A DNA stretch of 64,000 nt from Deltaproteobacteria bacterium (GTDB lineage: Bacteria; Acidobacteriota; Thermoanaerobaculia; Multivoradales; JAHZIX01), in NCBI GenBank assembly GCA_022601195.1, contig JAHZIX010000048.1:62001-126000 (forward strand). Direction: 5' to 3'. The notes under the pieces are model-generated. The model made no database searches, was not told where the DNA came from, and saw only the letters and a list, made by a program, of their open reading frames with translations. Positions 49,722-58,487 of this stretch are shown piece after piece (within the stretch, counting starts at the first letter, position 1; each line of letters opens with the position of its first letter). The translations under genes and the position numbers were made by a program.

Positions 49722-52421
49722 CTACCCTTTGGGGTCGTCTTGGTCGCCATAGATCTCCTGCCACCATTCCGGCTGCCCCTTGAGCTTCCATTCGAACCAA
49801 GCCAGGATGGTCTGGACCCAGATCTCTTGGTGCTCAGCCCCCACAATGCGGTGATTCTCACCCTCGAAGGTGACGAATTCGACGTCACGTTCGAGGATCT
49901 CCAGGGCGGTGTACATCTGCTGGCTTTCACCGATGGGCACATTGGTGTCGGCGTCACCGTGGAGTAGCAGCAGAGGGGTGTTGATCTTGTCGGCGCTAAA
50001 GAGGGGGCTCTGCTCCAGGTAGAGCTCGCGGTTGTTCCAGGGATAGCTGCCTGCACTGGCTACGGAGCTGTAGCTGTAGCCCCACCAACCTTCTCCCCAA
50101 TAGCTGCTCAAAGAGCTGATGCCGGCATGGGAAATGGCAGCGGAGAAGAGGTCCGTCTGGGTGAGCAGGTACATGGTCATGAAGCCGCCGTAGGAGGCTC
50201 CCAAGCAGCCGACCCGATCCGAGTCCAGGTGAGGCCGTGAGTCCAGCAGCTCTTGGGTCCCCTGGATGATTTCCTGAGCTGTGGTGCGCCCCCAGTTGTT
50301 GAGGTGGCGAGCCGAATACTCCTGCCCCCAACCGGTGGCTCCGCTGGGTTGGGGAACGTACACTGCATAGCCGAGGGAGGCCCAGAGATGCCAGGGCCAG
50401 CGGCTCCCCCAAGAACGACTCGTGGGAACGGTGCCGCCGTAGTAGTAGACGATCAGAGGAATCTTCTCGCCCTCCGCCAGGCTACCCGCCTCGAACCCTG
50501 GGGGATAGTAGATGCGTCCAGGAACGGTTCCCCCAGCAGCTTCGAAACTCCAATCCTCGACTCTCCCTAGGACATAGGAAGAGTCCGCTTCTTCCTCGCT
50601 GGAAGGCAAGAGCTTCTTGACTTCCCCGGCATCGCCCCCCCTTCCGGAAGACGCTGGCTCGGAAAACACTGGCTCGGAAAACACTGCCCGGGAAACGACG
50701 GCAAGAGGCTCGGTGATGGATCCCCCAAAAGCAGCGAGGAGATCGCCCTGGCGAGAAACGCTCACTCCGTTGACCACTTCCATCCCCGTCTCCAGGGCCG
50801 TAAAAGTGCCGTCGGTCAGGTCATAGCGATAGGGCACGACACGGCTACCTTGCTGAGCTCGCAGAATGAGTCGATCCCGTCCTGCCCACGCTACCTGCTC
50901 CACTGCCGGGTCGAAATCGACCGTGATGGGACGAGTCTCCCCGGATTGCCGGTGCAGCAGATAGAGCTGGCCGTCGTAGTTGTTAGCCGTGGCTCCTTCC
51001 CCAAGAGCATTACCGAGAACGCCAAAGGCCGAAGGGCCGGCCTGAATGAGGATCTCCTCTCCACCGGGCTGATAGGTGGCAGCGCCGAACCAGGTGACGG
51101 AGCTGATGTGACGAGGCTCGAGGCTGGCCAACTCCATTTCGTAGAGGTCGGATCGGCTGAAGGGTTGCTGCCGAAGATCGTAGGGAGTGGTAGAAAACAG
51201 CACTCTGGAGCCGTCCCGGGAAATATCCTCGAGAGCGATAGAATCCCCTCCGGCGGTCAGGCGGCGCCTGCTGCCAGAGTCCAAGCTCAACTGGTAGAGG
51301 TGGGCGTGATCTCGGTAGCCGCTCACCCGGTCTCGCAAGCCCCGGAAGCGTTTGACCCCTCTCTCGTCAGCCTCGCTTTCCTGCTGAGCCACGTAGATGA
51401 GGGATTTGCCGTCAGGCAGCCAGTAGAGCTCCTGGAATCCCTCGATCTTCGTAGCCACGCGGCGCAACTGACCACTGACCAACTCGCCGAAAAACAGATC
51501 CGAATGGCTCTCCTCGGTGGTGGCATAGATGAACCCATCACCGGAAGGAGCCCAAGTGAAGCCTGTCTCTCCACCTCTTAAGGTCCGCACTGAACGACCA
51601 CTGGCAACCTCGAAGATCTCGATCCAAGATTCCGTCTTGGCCGGAGGCGCCTTGGCATGGTGCCAACGCACCGCCAACCAAGTACCATCCGCTGACAGGT
51701 CGACCCCGGACACTCGTTTGCGAGTCAGAAAATCTCCCATACGCACGGGGCGCGCCGGGTCCGTGGAGAAGGAGAGAGCCGCCCCGAGATCCTTGGCCAG
51801 CTCTGCTGCGGTCTGATCATTCGCCACCAATCGAGCCCGGACGGCGGGGGAGGTCTCCCCTTCCTCCGAGGGCATCATCACGGCCTTCAAAAGCAGCAAG
51901 TGTTTGCCAGGAATGAGAGTGACCTCTCCCGTGGCAAGCCTCTCTCCCTCCGCCTCCACTTCGACCTCTTCCCCATCGAGGAAAACCTTGAGATGGTCGA
52001 AAGGAGTCACCTCGAGTTGGGCGCTGATGAAGCGCGTCGCTGAAATATAGGTGGCGAAGTAGAAGACCGCCGGCTTCTCTCCTGGGGCGACCGCAAAGAA
52101 CTCTCCTGCCTCGCGCTTCCAACGCCTCGCCGGCAAGCCAGCGACCTCCACCTCGGCTCGGTCCTGAGGCCAGAGATCCTGCCCAGGAACGAGAGGGGAA
52201 TCCAGGAAGTCTTCGGCCTCGAACCCCCCTGAGGCTGCGTCATGAAATGCCGGCAGGGCTACCTCAATGGGCTGTAGCGTCAACCAAGCTGCGGTCTCCA
52301 TACCAGGAGCCACCGCAACTTTAGGGGGCTTTTTTTTGGCCATAGCAGGGGACGACAGCAGTAACAGGCCGACCAGCAGGCCGCTGAAAGCCCAGGGGCG
52401 GCGGATTGTCTTTTCAACCAT
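49722..52421 (-). CDS. Exported S9-family prolyl oligopeptidase-type peptidase
   Basis: 899 residues with signal peptide (FSGLLVGLLLLSSPAMA). An N-terminal beta domain (40-215) precedes a seven-bladed propeller (WIEIFEVASGRSVRTLRGGE and similar) and an alpha/beta-hydrolase domain. Catalytic Ser about residue 742 in GASYGG, Asp in HGDADTNVP, His in GENHRI, all in the canonical forms of S9 dipeptidyl- or acylaminoacyl-peptidases. It hydrolyses short peptides in the periplasm. It starts 3 nt after the M14 gene, with GGAAGGGAG inside the end of that gene: one operon. A Ser/Glu-rich repeat (FSEPVFSEPASS) sits in the linker. Confidence 0.92.
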   Translation of the reverse strand: MVEKTIRRPWAFSGLLVGLLLLSSPAMAKKKPPKVAVAPGMETAAWLTLQPIEVALPAFHDAASGGFEAEDFLDSPLVPGQDLWPQDRAEVEVAGLPARRWKREAGEFFAVAPGEKPAVFYFATYISATRFISAQLEVTPFDHLKVFLDGEEVEVEAEGERLATGEVTLIPGKHLLLLKAVMMPSEEGETSPAVRARLVANDQTAAELAKDLGAALSFSTDPARPVRMGDFLTRKRVSGVDLSADGTWLAVRWHHAKAPPAKTESWIEIFEVASGRSVRTLRGGETGFTWAPSGDGFIYATTEESHSDLFFGELVSGQLRRVATKIEGFQELYWLPDGKSLIYVAQQESEADERGVKRFRGLRDRVSGYRDHAHLYQLSLDSGSRRRLTAGGDSIALEDISRDGSRVLFSTTPYDLRQQPFSRSDLYEMELASLEPRHISSVTWFGAATYQPGGEEILIQAGPSAFGVLGNALGEGATANNYDGQLYLLHRQSGETRPITVDFDPAVEQVAWAGRDRLILRAQQGSRVVPYRYDLTDGTFTALETGMEVVNGVSVSRQGDLLAAFGGSITEPLAVVSRAVFSEPVFSEPASSGRGGDAGEVKKLLPSSEEEADSSYVLGRVEDWSFEAAGGTVPGRIYYPPGFEAGSLAEGEKIPLIVYYYGGTVPTSRSWGSRWPWHLWASLGYAVYVPQPSGATGWGQEYSARHLNNWGRTTAQEIIQGTQELLDSRPHLDSDRVGCLGASYGGFMTMYLLTQTDLFSAAISHAGISSLSSYWGEGWWGYSYSSVASAGSYPWNNRELYLEQSPLFSADKINTPLLLLHGDADTNVPIGESQQMYTALEILERDVEFVTFEGENHRIVGAEHQEIWVQTILAWFEWKLKGQPEWWQEIYGDQDDPKG

Positions 52422-52424
52422 GGA

Positions 52425-54314
52425 TTATCTCCCTTCCCCGGCAGGAGCCACTTCCCGGCCTACGGGGTAGACCTTCCACCTAGCATCGGCGAAGGGGGTT
52501 TGTTCATAGAACCAGCGCAACCGAGCATTGGCGCTACCGGCAAATTCTGCATCGTTGGCAAGCTTGTCGCGAAACCGTTGGGCCAGCTCCGGGTCTTCGG
52601 CGATCATGCGCTCCGCCAGGGGTTCTGCCACATAGGCCTCGAAGTATTCCGTTCGCTGCAAGACCTCCAAAAAGAATCCCCATTGGAAAAAAGAATCAGG
52701 AGAAGCCGGCTCGAGGAGCAGCACCGCTAGGTCCCCCAAGGCTTGGTCAGTAGGGATCCGAACCGAACCGGCGGGATAGGTTTGCCGGGATCGGAACGGC
52801 TCCGGATTCGCCTTGACCCGGGCATGGCCCTCGAAAGCCCTGGGTTCGATCTCGGCATCATTTAATCGGTACAGCTCTACTTCGACCTCTCTCCCCTGGG
52901 AGATTTGCTCCATGGCAATGCCATGATCCTTCAACCGTTCGATGACCTCAGACCAGACAGGGCTCAGCCAATAGGCTGCTGGGCGACGAACCGTGAGGTC
53001 CGGCTCGGTGGTGTCGATCCACGGAATCTCCATCTCCATGGGCTGAGAGGTCCACTCCTGTCTCAGCCCTCCGGAGATGGGCGACAAAGTGAGCTTAGAC
53101 TCGTAGCCCCGAAAAAGCAGCGTCGGTGGCGTTTCGCCGAGGGCTGCATAGTCCGCCATCTTGAAGGTGAGGGGCATCGGATCCCGCCTGGTCTCGCGAT
53201 CCCGTTGACTGGCGCGACGCAACTCGGCTCCGTGCTTTGCCAGAGTCGCCAGACTGGACTCCAGAAGGATGTAAGTGCCCAAGACTCTCTGGTCGTAGGG
53301 CTTCAAAGAGTGATTTTCCACCAATACAGTGGGCAAATGGCGAAGATCGCCATAGGAATTGGAAAACCGCGGACCAGCGGTCCAACCAAAGTTGCCCTTC
53401 GAAGGGTCCTTGGAATCGATTAGGAAAATCAGCGGCCCAGGGATATGACCGGCGGTGGCCAGGTCTCTCTCCAGAGCCGGGGAAAGTCGCTCGTCCAGCC
53501 ACGCTGCTCCCTGGGGAGAGTGGGCATGACGCCCGCTATAGCCAAAGGTGATGTCGTATTGATAGTCCGCTCCATCGGTGACGTGAAGGTCCAGGTAGAG
53601 GTCCGGCTTCCACCGGTTGATGGCAGCGACCAGAGCACGTACTTCCGGAGTATCCAATTTGGAGAAGTCTCGGTTGAGATTTTGATTGCGTGCATTGGTG
53701 CGCCAGCCCATTTCCCGAGGGCCACGCTGATTGATGCGGCCATAGGCCGAGAAGCGCTCGTGGCCATCGACGTTGAGAATCGGCACGAAAAGAAAATGAG
53801 CTCCCTCGAGAAGATGGCGGCGGCTGCCGCCGACGGTGAGGTCTCGCAAAAGCATGAGGCCAGCGTCCTTGCCGTCGATCTCCCCGGAGTGAATGCCGCC
53901 ATGAGCGAGCAAGATGGGCTTCCCGGAGGCTGCCAAGGCTTCCGGGGTCGAGCTGCCGTCAGAGGCTGCCACGACCATCCACACATCTCGTCCCTCATGG
54001 CTCTTGCCGAGGGAGTGCAAGGAGAGCTGGGGAGAGGTGGCGACGAGCTTTTTCAACCAGGCGATGGACTCGTCGTAGCGAGGCGTCTCTATCAGGCCCG
54101 AACGTTCCGCTGGAGTGATCCACGGATCTTCCGGAGAGGCCATCAGCTCTCGGCTGACTCCATTCCAGGGACGTTCAGGAGGGAGTAGCTCACTGGAGGG
54201 GGAATCTGCCCGAGCGACGGAGCCGCTTAGGAGCATCGCTATCCCTATGAAAACCAGGCTGACCGCCTGCCCCAATCGTTCCCAACGAGGGTGTTGTCCT
54301 ACCGTTCTCGCCAT
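52425..54314 (-). CDS. Exported M14-type zinc carboxypeptidase
   Basis: 629 residues from ATG 54314 (AAAAGGAGCC upstream); signal peptide AVSLVFIGIAMLLSGSVARA. Zinc ligands: His about 140 and Glu about 143 in GGIHSGEIDG, third His about 241 in LYLDLHVTDG. Substrate-side motif WRTNARNQNLNRDFSKLDTP in part (NQNLNRDF) and a candidate catalytic Glu in VLVENHSL. Removes C-terminal residues from peptides or peptidoglycan stems in the periplasm. The C-terminal 200 residues are an unassigned beta domain. First gene of a two-gene operon with the S9 peptidase. Confidence 0.9.
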   Translation of the reverse strand: MARTVGQHPRWERLGQAVSLVFIGIAMLLSGSVARADSPSSELLPPERPWNGVSRELMASPEDPWITPAERSGLIETPRYDESIAWLKKLVATSPQLSLHSLGKSHEGRDVWMVVAASDGSSTPEALAASGKPILLAHGGIHSGEIDGKDAGLMLLRDLTVGGSRRHLLEGAHFLFVPILNVDGHERFSAYGRINQRGPREMGWRTNARNQNLNRDFSKLDTPEVRALVAAINRWKPDLYLDLHVTDGADYQYDITFGYSGRHAHSPQGAAWLDERLSPALERDLATAGHIPGPLIFLIDSKDPSKGNFGWTAGPRFSNSYGDLRHLPTVLVENHSLKPYDQRVLGTYILLESSLATLAKHGAELRRASQRDRETRRDPMPLTFKMADYAALGETPPTLLFRGYESKLTLSPISGGLRQEWTSQPMEMEIPWIDTTEPDLTVRRPAAYWLSPVWSEVIERLKDHGIAMEQISQGREVEVELYRLNDAEIEPRAFEGHARVKANPEPFRSRQTYPAGSVRIPTDQALGDLAVLLLEPASPDSFFQWGFFLEVLQRTEYFEAYVAEPLAERMIAEDPELAQRFRDKLANDAEFAGSANARLRWFYEQTPFADARWKVYPVGREVAPAGEGR

Positions 54315-54606
54315 GGTGGCTCCTTTTCGGCCCATCTATGTGAGCCAACTATTCGACCTAGGTTTTCGACCCGGGCTCTCGACCGAGATTGAAGGCGGAA
54401 GTTTACTCTGCCCCAGGTTTCAAACGTAGAACTGGCCTCGAAGTTTGGCCTCCCCTGGGAGCGGTATCCGCCCGCGGAGGCCCCTAATCGGTCACTCCTG
54501 ACAGTTTTATGACAATTGAGAATGCAAGCCTGACAGACCGAATGGATCCGCGTCGGTATACTCCACGAGCCTTTCGGCAAACGCTGATTACCTGGAGAGA
54601 ACCATC

Positions 54607-55662
54607 GTGCAAGCAGCCATCACGCCACCCGAAACCTCCTCACCTCAAGCTCCCGACGGTCGGGCCTGGAACCAAATTCTCTCCCCTTACAAAGGTGCAG
54701 ATACCCGCCGGAGCGTGATTCAAGTGCTCAATTCGGCCGTCCCTTTCTTCGTCACCTGGTGGCTGATGCTCCGCAGCTTGGAAGTCTCCTACGCCTTGAC
54801 GCTGCTGTTGGCATTCCCCGCCATGGGCTTCATGACGCGGCTCTTCATCATCCAACACGACTGCGGCCATGGATCTTTCTTCCGCTCGTCGCGGGTAAGC
54901 CAAGTGGTCGGCTTTCTCATCGGCATCATCACTCTCACTCCCTACGGCTACTGGCGACGGACCCACGCCATTCACCATGCCACCGCTGGCGATTTGGATG
55001 GACGAGAATTCGGCGACGTTGCCACCATCACCGTAAGGGAGTACCTGAGCCGCGGCTGGTGGGGTCGGTTTCGCTATCGCCTCTATCGCAATCCCTTCGT
55101 TCTCTTCGGAGTCGGTGCGGCCTTCCAATTCGTCGTCAAGCACCGTCTTCCCTGGGATACACCCTTCGCCTGGAAGAAAGAATGGGCCAGCGTGCTGTGG
55201 ACCAATCTCGCCATAGCCGGAGTGATCACCCTCATGGTACAAACGATCGGCTGGCGCTCCTTCCTCCTGGTCCAAGCTCCCATCACTCTTCTCGCCGCTT
55301 CCTGGGGCGTCTGGCTGTTTTACATGCAGCACCAGTTTGAAGACACCTACTGGCAGCCCAACGATTCCTGGGACTATCACGATGCTGCCCTCCACGGCAG
55401 CTCTCACTACGCCCTGCCCAAGGTGCTCCAATGGTTCACCGGCAATATCGGCCTGCACCACGTTCACCACCTCTCCAGCCGCATCCCCAACTACAAGCTC
55501 CAACAATGTCACGACGAAAACCCAGAGCTGCAGAAGGCCACCAGCCTGACTTTGAAGGAAAGCCTGGGCTGCATGAAGCTGAAGTTGTGGGACGAGGCTT
55601 CCGGCAAGTTGATCAGCTGGAAAGAGCTGCGGCAGATCCAGAAGAGGCTGGTCGCCGTCTAG
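54607..55662 (+). CDS. Fatty acid desaturase, membrane di-iron
   Basis: 351 residues; GTG start at 54607 after GGAGAGAACC. Three histidine boxes: HDCGH (about 86), HAIHH (about 123) and HHVHH (about 284), the set that binds two iron ions in acyl-lipid/acyl-CoA desaturases. Four or more membrane helices (VPFFVTWWLMLRSL, ALTLLLAFPAMGF, VVGFLIGIITLTPYGYW, WTNLAIAGVITLMVQTIGW). It introduces a cis double bond into membrane fatty acids with electrons from a ferredoxin-type donor; regiospecificity cannot be told. It is convergent with nothing close and precedes the methyltransferase gene by 103 nt. Confidence 0.92.
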   Translation: MQAAITPPETSSPQAPDGRAWNQILSPYKGADTRRSVIQVLNSAVPFFVTWWLMLRSLEVSYALTLLLAFPAMGFMTRLFIIQHDCGHGSFFRSSRVSQVVGFLIGIITLTPYGYWRRTHAIHHATAGDLDGREFGDVATITVREYLSRGWWGRFRYRLYRNPFVLFGVGAAFQFVVKHRLPWDTPFAWKKEWASVLWTNLAIAGVITLMVQTIGWRSFLLVQAPITLLAASWGVWLFYMQHQFEDTYWQPNDSWDYHDAALHGSSHYALPKVLQWFTGNIGLHHVHHLSSRIPNYKLQQCHDENPELQKATSLTLKESLGCMKLKLWDEASGKLISWKELRQIQKRLVAV

Positions 55663-55765
55663 CGCTCTTTTCTCTCCCGGCAGAGAAGCGGCTTCTCCCA
55701 ACGACGATCGATCGCGGCGGCAGCGGCGGCCGAGGGCTCACAGAATCGGGATACACTCTCTCGCT

Positions 55766-56911
55766 ATGACCCTCGAGCTCATCGCCACCTGTGGCATCGG
55801 ATTGGAAGAAATCCTCCAGCGGGAGCTGCAGGACCTTGGTTTCGAGAAGATTCGCAAGCTGAGAGGTGCGGTGGAGTTCCGGGGCCTTTGGCCGGATGTC
55901 TGGCGCGCCAACTGGTGGTTGCGCACCGCCAACCGGGTGCTGGTACGGCTGGCGACCTGGAATGGTCACAACGCGGAAGCTCTGGAATCTGGAGCCCGAA
56001 ACCTGGTGCGGCGGCGGCAGCACCAATGGGCAGGGATCGACTCGGGCAAGCTCTTTCAGCCCAATCTGAGCTTCGTGCTGCGGGCCACCAGCAGCGCCTC
56101 GGATTTGACAGACACCCGCTGGGTCGCCCTGAAAGTAAAAGACGGCCTGGTGGATGGGCAGCGGAATCGCTTTGGCCGCCGCTCCAACATCGACCGAGAC
56201 AACCCGGACCTTCCTCTCCGGGTCTGGCTACACAGGAACCAAGCAACTCTCCTTTTGGATACCTCCGGCGACCCACTGGATCGGCGAGGGTACCGGCTCC
56301 GTACTGTCGCCGCACCGGTTCGGGAGCAAATCGCCGCCGCGGCAATCCTCGCCTCCAAATGGGATGGCCGAGGGCCGGTGGTGGACCCCATGTGCGGCTC
56401 CGGGACCTTGCTGGCGGAAGCTGCCTTCATCGCCCTGGGTCGAGCCCCGGGGAACCAGCGGGCCCAATGGGCCTTTCAACGCCTGCCCGGCTTCGACCCC
56501 AGCGCCTTCGCAACCCTACGCCAAGAAGAACACCCAGCCCCCGGTCCGGACGTGAAGCTCTACGGCATAGACCGGGTTCCCTCGGCCATTTCCGCTGCGG
56601 AGGACAACTTGGATCGAGCCGGCTTGAGAGATATCAGCCAGCTCCAAGTGGGAGACGGATACCAGTTCTCTCCCCCGGAACAAGCCGGCCTCTTGGTGGT
56701 CAACCCTGCTTATGGAGAGCGCCTCAGCGAGGCCGATCAGCAGTGGAAGCGGTTGGGAGATCTCATGAAGCAGCGCTACAAGGGGTGGCGGGCGGTCGTT
56801 CTAGCCGGAGGAGAATCCAAAGGCAAGAGCATCGGCCTCAAACCGACCCTCCGAGTGCCGTTTCGCAACGGCCCCTTGGATGCTCGGATTCTCATCTTCG
56901 ACTTGTACTGA
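55766..56911 (+). CDS. rlmL: THUMP-domain RNA N2-guanine methyltransferase, RlmL-like
   Basis: 381 residues. N-terminal ferredoxin-like part (LIATCGIGLEEILQRELQDL) and THUMP domain to about 165, then a class I SAM-binding Rossmann domain: VVDPMCGSGTLLAEAAF (SAM loop), YGIDRVPSAISAAEDNLDRA, and the catalytic NPPY-type motif read here as NPAYGERL. The family methylates N2 of G2445 in 23S rRNA (RlmL N-part) or a related guanine. Ala for the second Pro in NPPY is unusual but tolerated in some members. It lacks the RlmK domain that is fused in E. coli. Confidence 0.88.
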   Translation: MTLELIATCGIGLEEILQRELQDLGFEKIRKLRGAVEFRGLWPDVWRANWWLRTANRVLVRLATWNGHNAEALESGARNLVRRRQHQWAGIDSGKLFQPNLSFVLRATSSASDLTDTRWVALKVKDGLVDGQRNRFGRRSNIDRDNPDLPLRVWLHRNQATLLLDTSGDPLDRRGYRLRTVAAPVREQIAAAAILASKWDGRGPVVDPMCGSGTLLAEAAFIALGRAPGNQRAQWAFQRLPGFDPSAFATLRQEEHPAPGPDVKLYGIDRVPSAISAAEDNLDRAGLRDISQLQVGDGYQFSPPEQAGLLVVNPAYGERLSEADQQWKRLGDLMKQRYKGWRAVVLAGGESKGKSIGLKPTLRVPFRNGPLDARILIFDLY

Positions 56912-57008
56912 GGTCGCTCTGACTCCGACCCAATCTCCAGTGGTTACTTTCACCACCCGCTTTTGGCAGCTCCTCTTCGAGACTGCCGGATGCTAGGATT
57001 TGGAAGTC

Positions 57009-58487
57009 ATGCGCCTGTTTGCAACCATCGATAAATATGAGGTTCGGGAGACCCTCGAAGAAGGACAGCTCCTCAAGAGCTACAAATGCTTCGATCGAAA
57101 CCGGCAGCGCTTCGTGCATTTGGATGTCCTGGCTTGTCCCAACGAGGATCGTCGCCGCGGCTTCTTGAGAGATGCGCACATCGCCAGCCGGCTGCACCAC
57201 GACAACTTGGCGCGAGTTCTGGATTTTGGGGTAGTCGAAGAAGAAGCCTACCTGGTCCGTGAGTACCTCAGCGGCGTCGACCTCAGAGCTAGAGTCTCCA
57301 CTGGAGAACCTCTTCCTCTTCGCGCCAAGCTCAGCCTCCTGAAGCAGCTGGCCGAAGCCTTGGAGTACGCCCACGCCAACGGGTCGCCCCATCGCCACCT
57401 GCGCCCAGAGCGCATCCTGGTGCTGCCCGGCAATCGCATCAAGATCACCGGCTTGGCTCAACCTTCCTTGGCCACCGAGGACCGGCAGCTACTCCTCGAA
57501 GCTCGGGGCAACGTCCTCTCCCTGGCTTACCGTTCTCCGGAACAATTGGAAGGGCGGGACGTGGATGCCCGCACCGACCTTTTTTCTTTTGCGGTGATCG
57601 CCTACGAGCTACTGGCAGGGACCCGGCCGTTTTCCGGAAACCGGTTTTCTCAGCTCCTGGTAGAGATCACCGAGTCTGATCCGGTGCCTCTTCATTTAGT
57701 GTGGAGGGGAAGCTCCCCGGGCTTCGCGGACCTCATTTCTCAGTGCCTGGAGAAAGATCCGAAGAAACGCTGCAACGACTTCGCCCCGCTGGTCCGAGAG
57801 CTTTCCCTGCTCATGGGAGAAGGGGACCCCTCCCAAACGAAGCAGCCCGCAGAACCCCATCCCCATAGCTCGGATCCCTCGAAGGAACGCCCCAAAAAGA
57901 CGACCAAATCAGTTCAGGAGGCGAAATCTGAAGCGCCAGGGCTACCAGCGAAAACATCCCCGGGACTTAAACAGAGTTGGACCCGTGCCTTTCAGAAGGT
58001 CTCCCAGCGAGGGGGAACGCTCATCGATGCCATGCCTCGGGAGCTTCTCTTAGGCAGCCTCGGCATCCTCCTCATCGGCACTTTTGGCCTTCTTCTATGG
58101 TGGGCTCTGCCCTTTCCGGGCCACTCCAACTCACCCAGCCCAGCTCATGGCGAGGCGACGAACCCGGCGGTGCCCCCTCCGGTGGCACCATCGACGACTC
58201 CTGCTGAAACTCTGGGAGAGCTTCTTTTGGAGGGAGCTCCTTGGGGGGAGCTCCGGCAGATCGTCGATTCTCGAGGCAGAACCCTGGAAAACCCGGCAGA
58301 CGCCGCCACCCCCCTGCTCCTTCCCCTACCTCCCGGTGAATATCGTATCCAGCTGGTAGGACCGAAGGGCCTCCAGGAGCGCAGTTGCCAAACATTGGTA
58401 GAGGCTGGCAAGCGAAGCCTTTGCCGGGCCGAGTTCGACCCCATGGACAGCCTCGACTATTTCCAGGAAGCCGGGTGGTGGCAATGA
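57009..58487 (+). CDS. Membrane pseudokinase
   Basis: 492 residues from ATG 57009. The kinase fold is kept (LLKQLAEALEYAHANG, YRSPEQLEGRDVDARTDLFS, GTRPFSG, CLEKDPKKR), but key residues are gone: the glycine loop reads EEGQLLKSYK, the VAIK lysine is replaced in VHLDVL, HRDLKPxN reads HRHLRPERI (Asp to His, Asn to Arg), and DFG reads TGL. ATP hydrolysis is therefore very unlikely; a scaffold or binding role is expected. A Pro/Lys-rich linker, one membrane helix (LLLGSLGILLIGTFGLLLWW, about 345-365) and an outer PEGA-like domain (ITLLPLPPGEYRIQLVGPKG in part: LPPGEYRIQLVG) follow. ATGA overlap with the next gene. Confidence 0.85.
   Translation: MRLFATIDKYEVRETLEEGQLLKSYKCFDRNRQRFVHLDVLACPNEDRRRGFLRDAHIASRLHHDNLARVLDFGVVEEEAYLVREYLSGVDLRARVSTGEPLPLRAKLSLLKQLAEALEYAHANGSPHRHLRPERILVLPGNRIKITGLAQPSLATEDRQLLLEARGNVLSLAYRSPEQLEGRDVDARTDLFSFAVIAYELLAGTRPFSGNRFSQLLVEITESDPVPLHLVWRGSSPGFADLISQCLEKDPKKRCNDFAPLVRELSLLMGEGDPSQTKQPAEPHPHSSDPSKERPKKTTKSVQEAKSEAPGLPAKTSPGLKQSWTRAFQKVSQRGGTLIDAMPRELLLGSLGILLIGTFGLLLWWALPFPGHSNSPSPAHGEATNPAVPPPVAPSTTPAETLGELLLEGAPWGELRQIVDSRGRTLENPADAATPLLLPLPPGEYRIQLVGPKGLQERSCQTLVEAGKRSLCRAEFDPMDSLDYFQEAGWWQ

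Noticed and set aside
54640-55701. 353-codon open frame on the minus strand
   Set aside because: Antisense to the desaturase, whose three histidine boxes prove the plus-strand reading.
56699-56722. NPAYG motif as sign of an inactive methyltransferase
   Set aside because: The rest of the SAM-binding and THUMP features are intact, and variation at the second Pro of NPPY is known in related enzymes.
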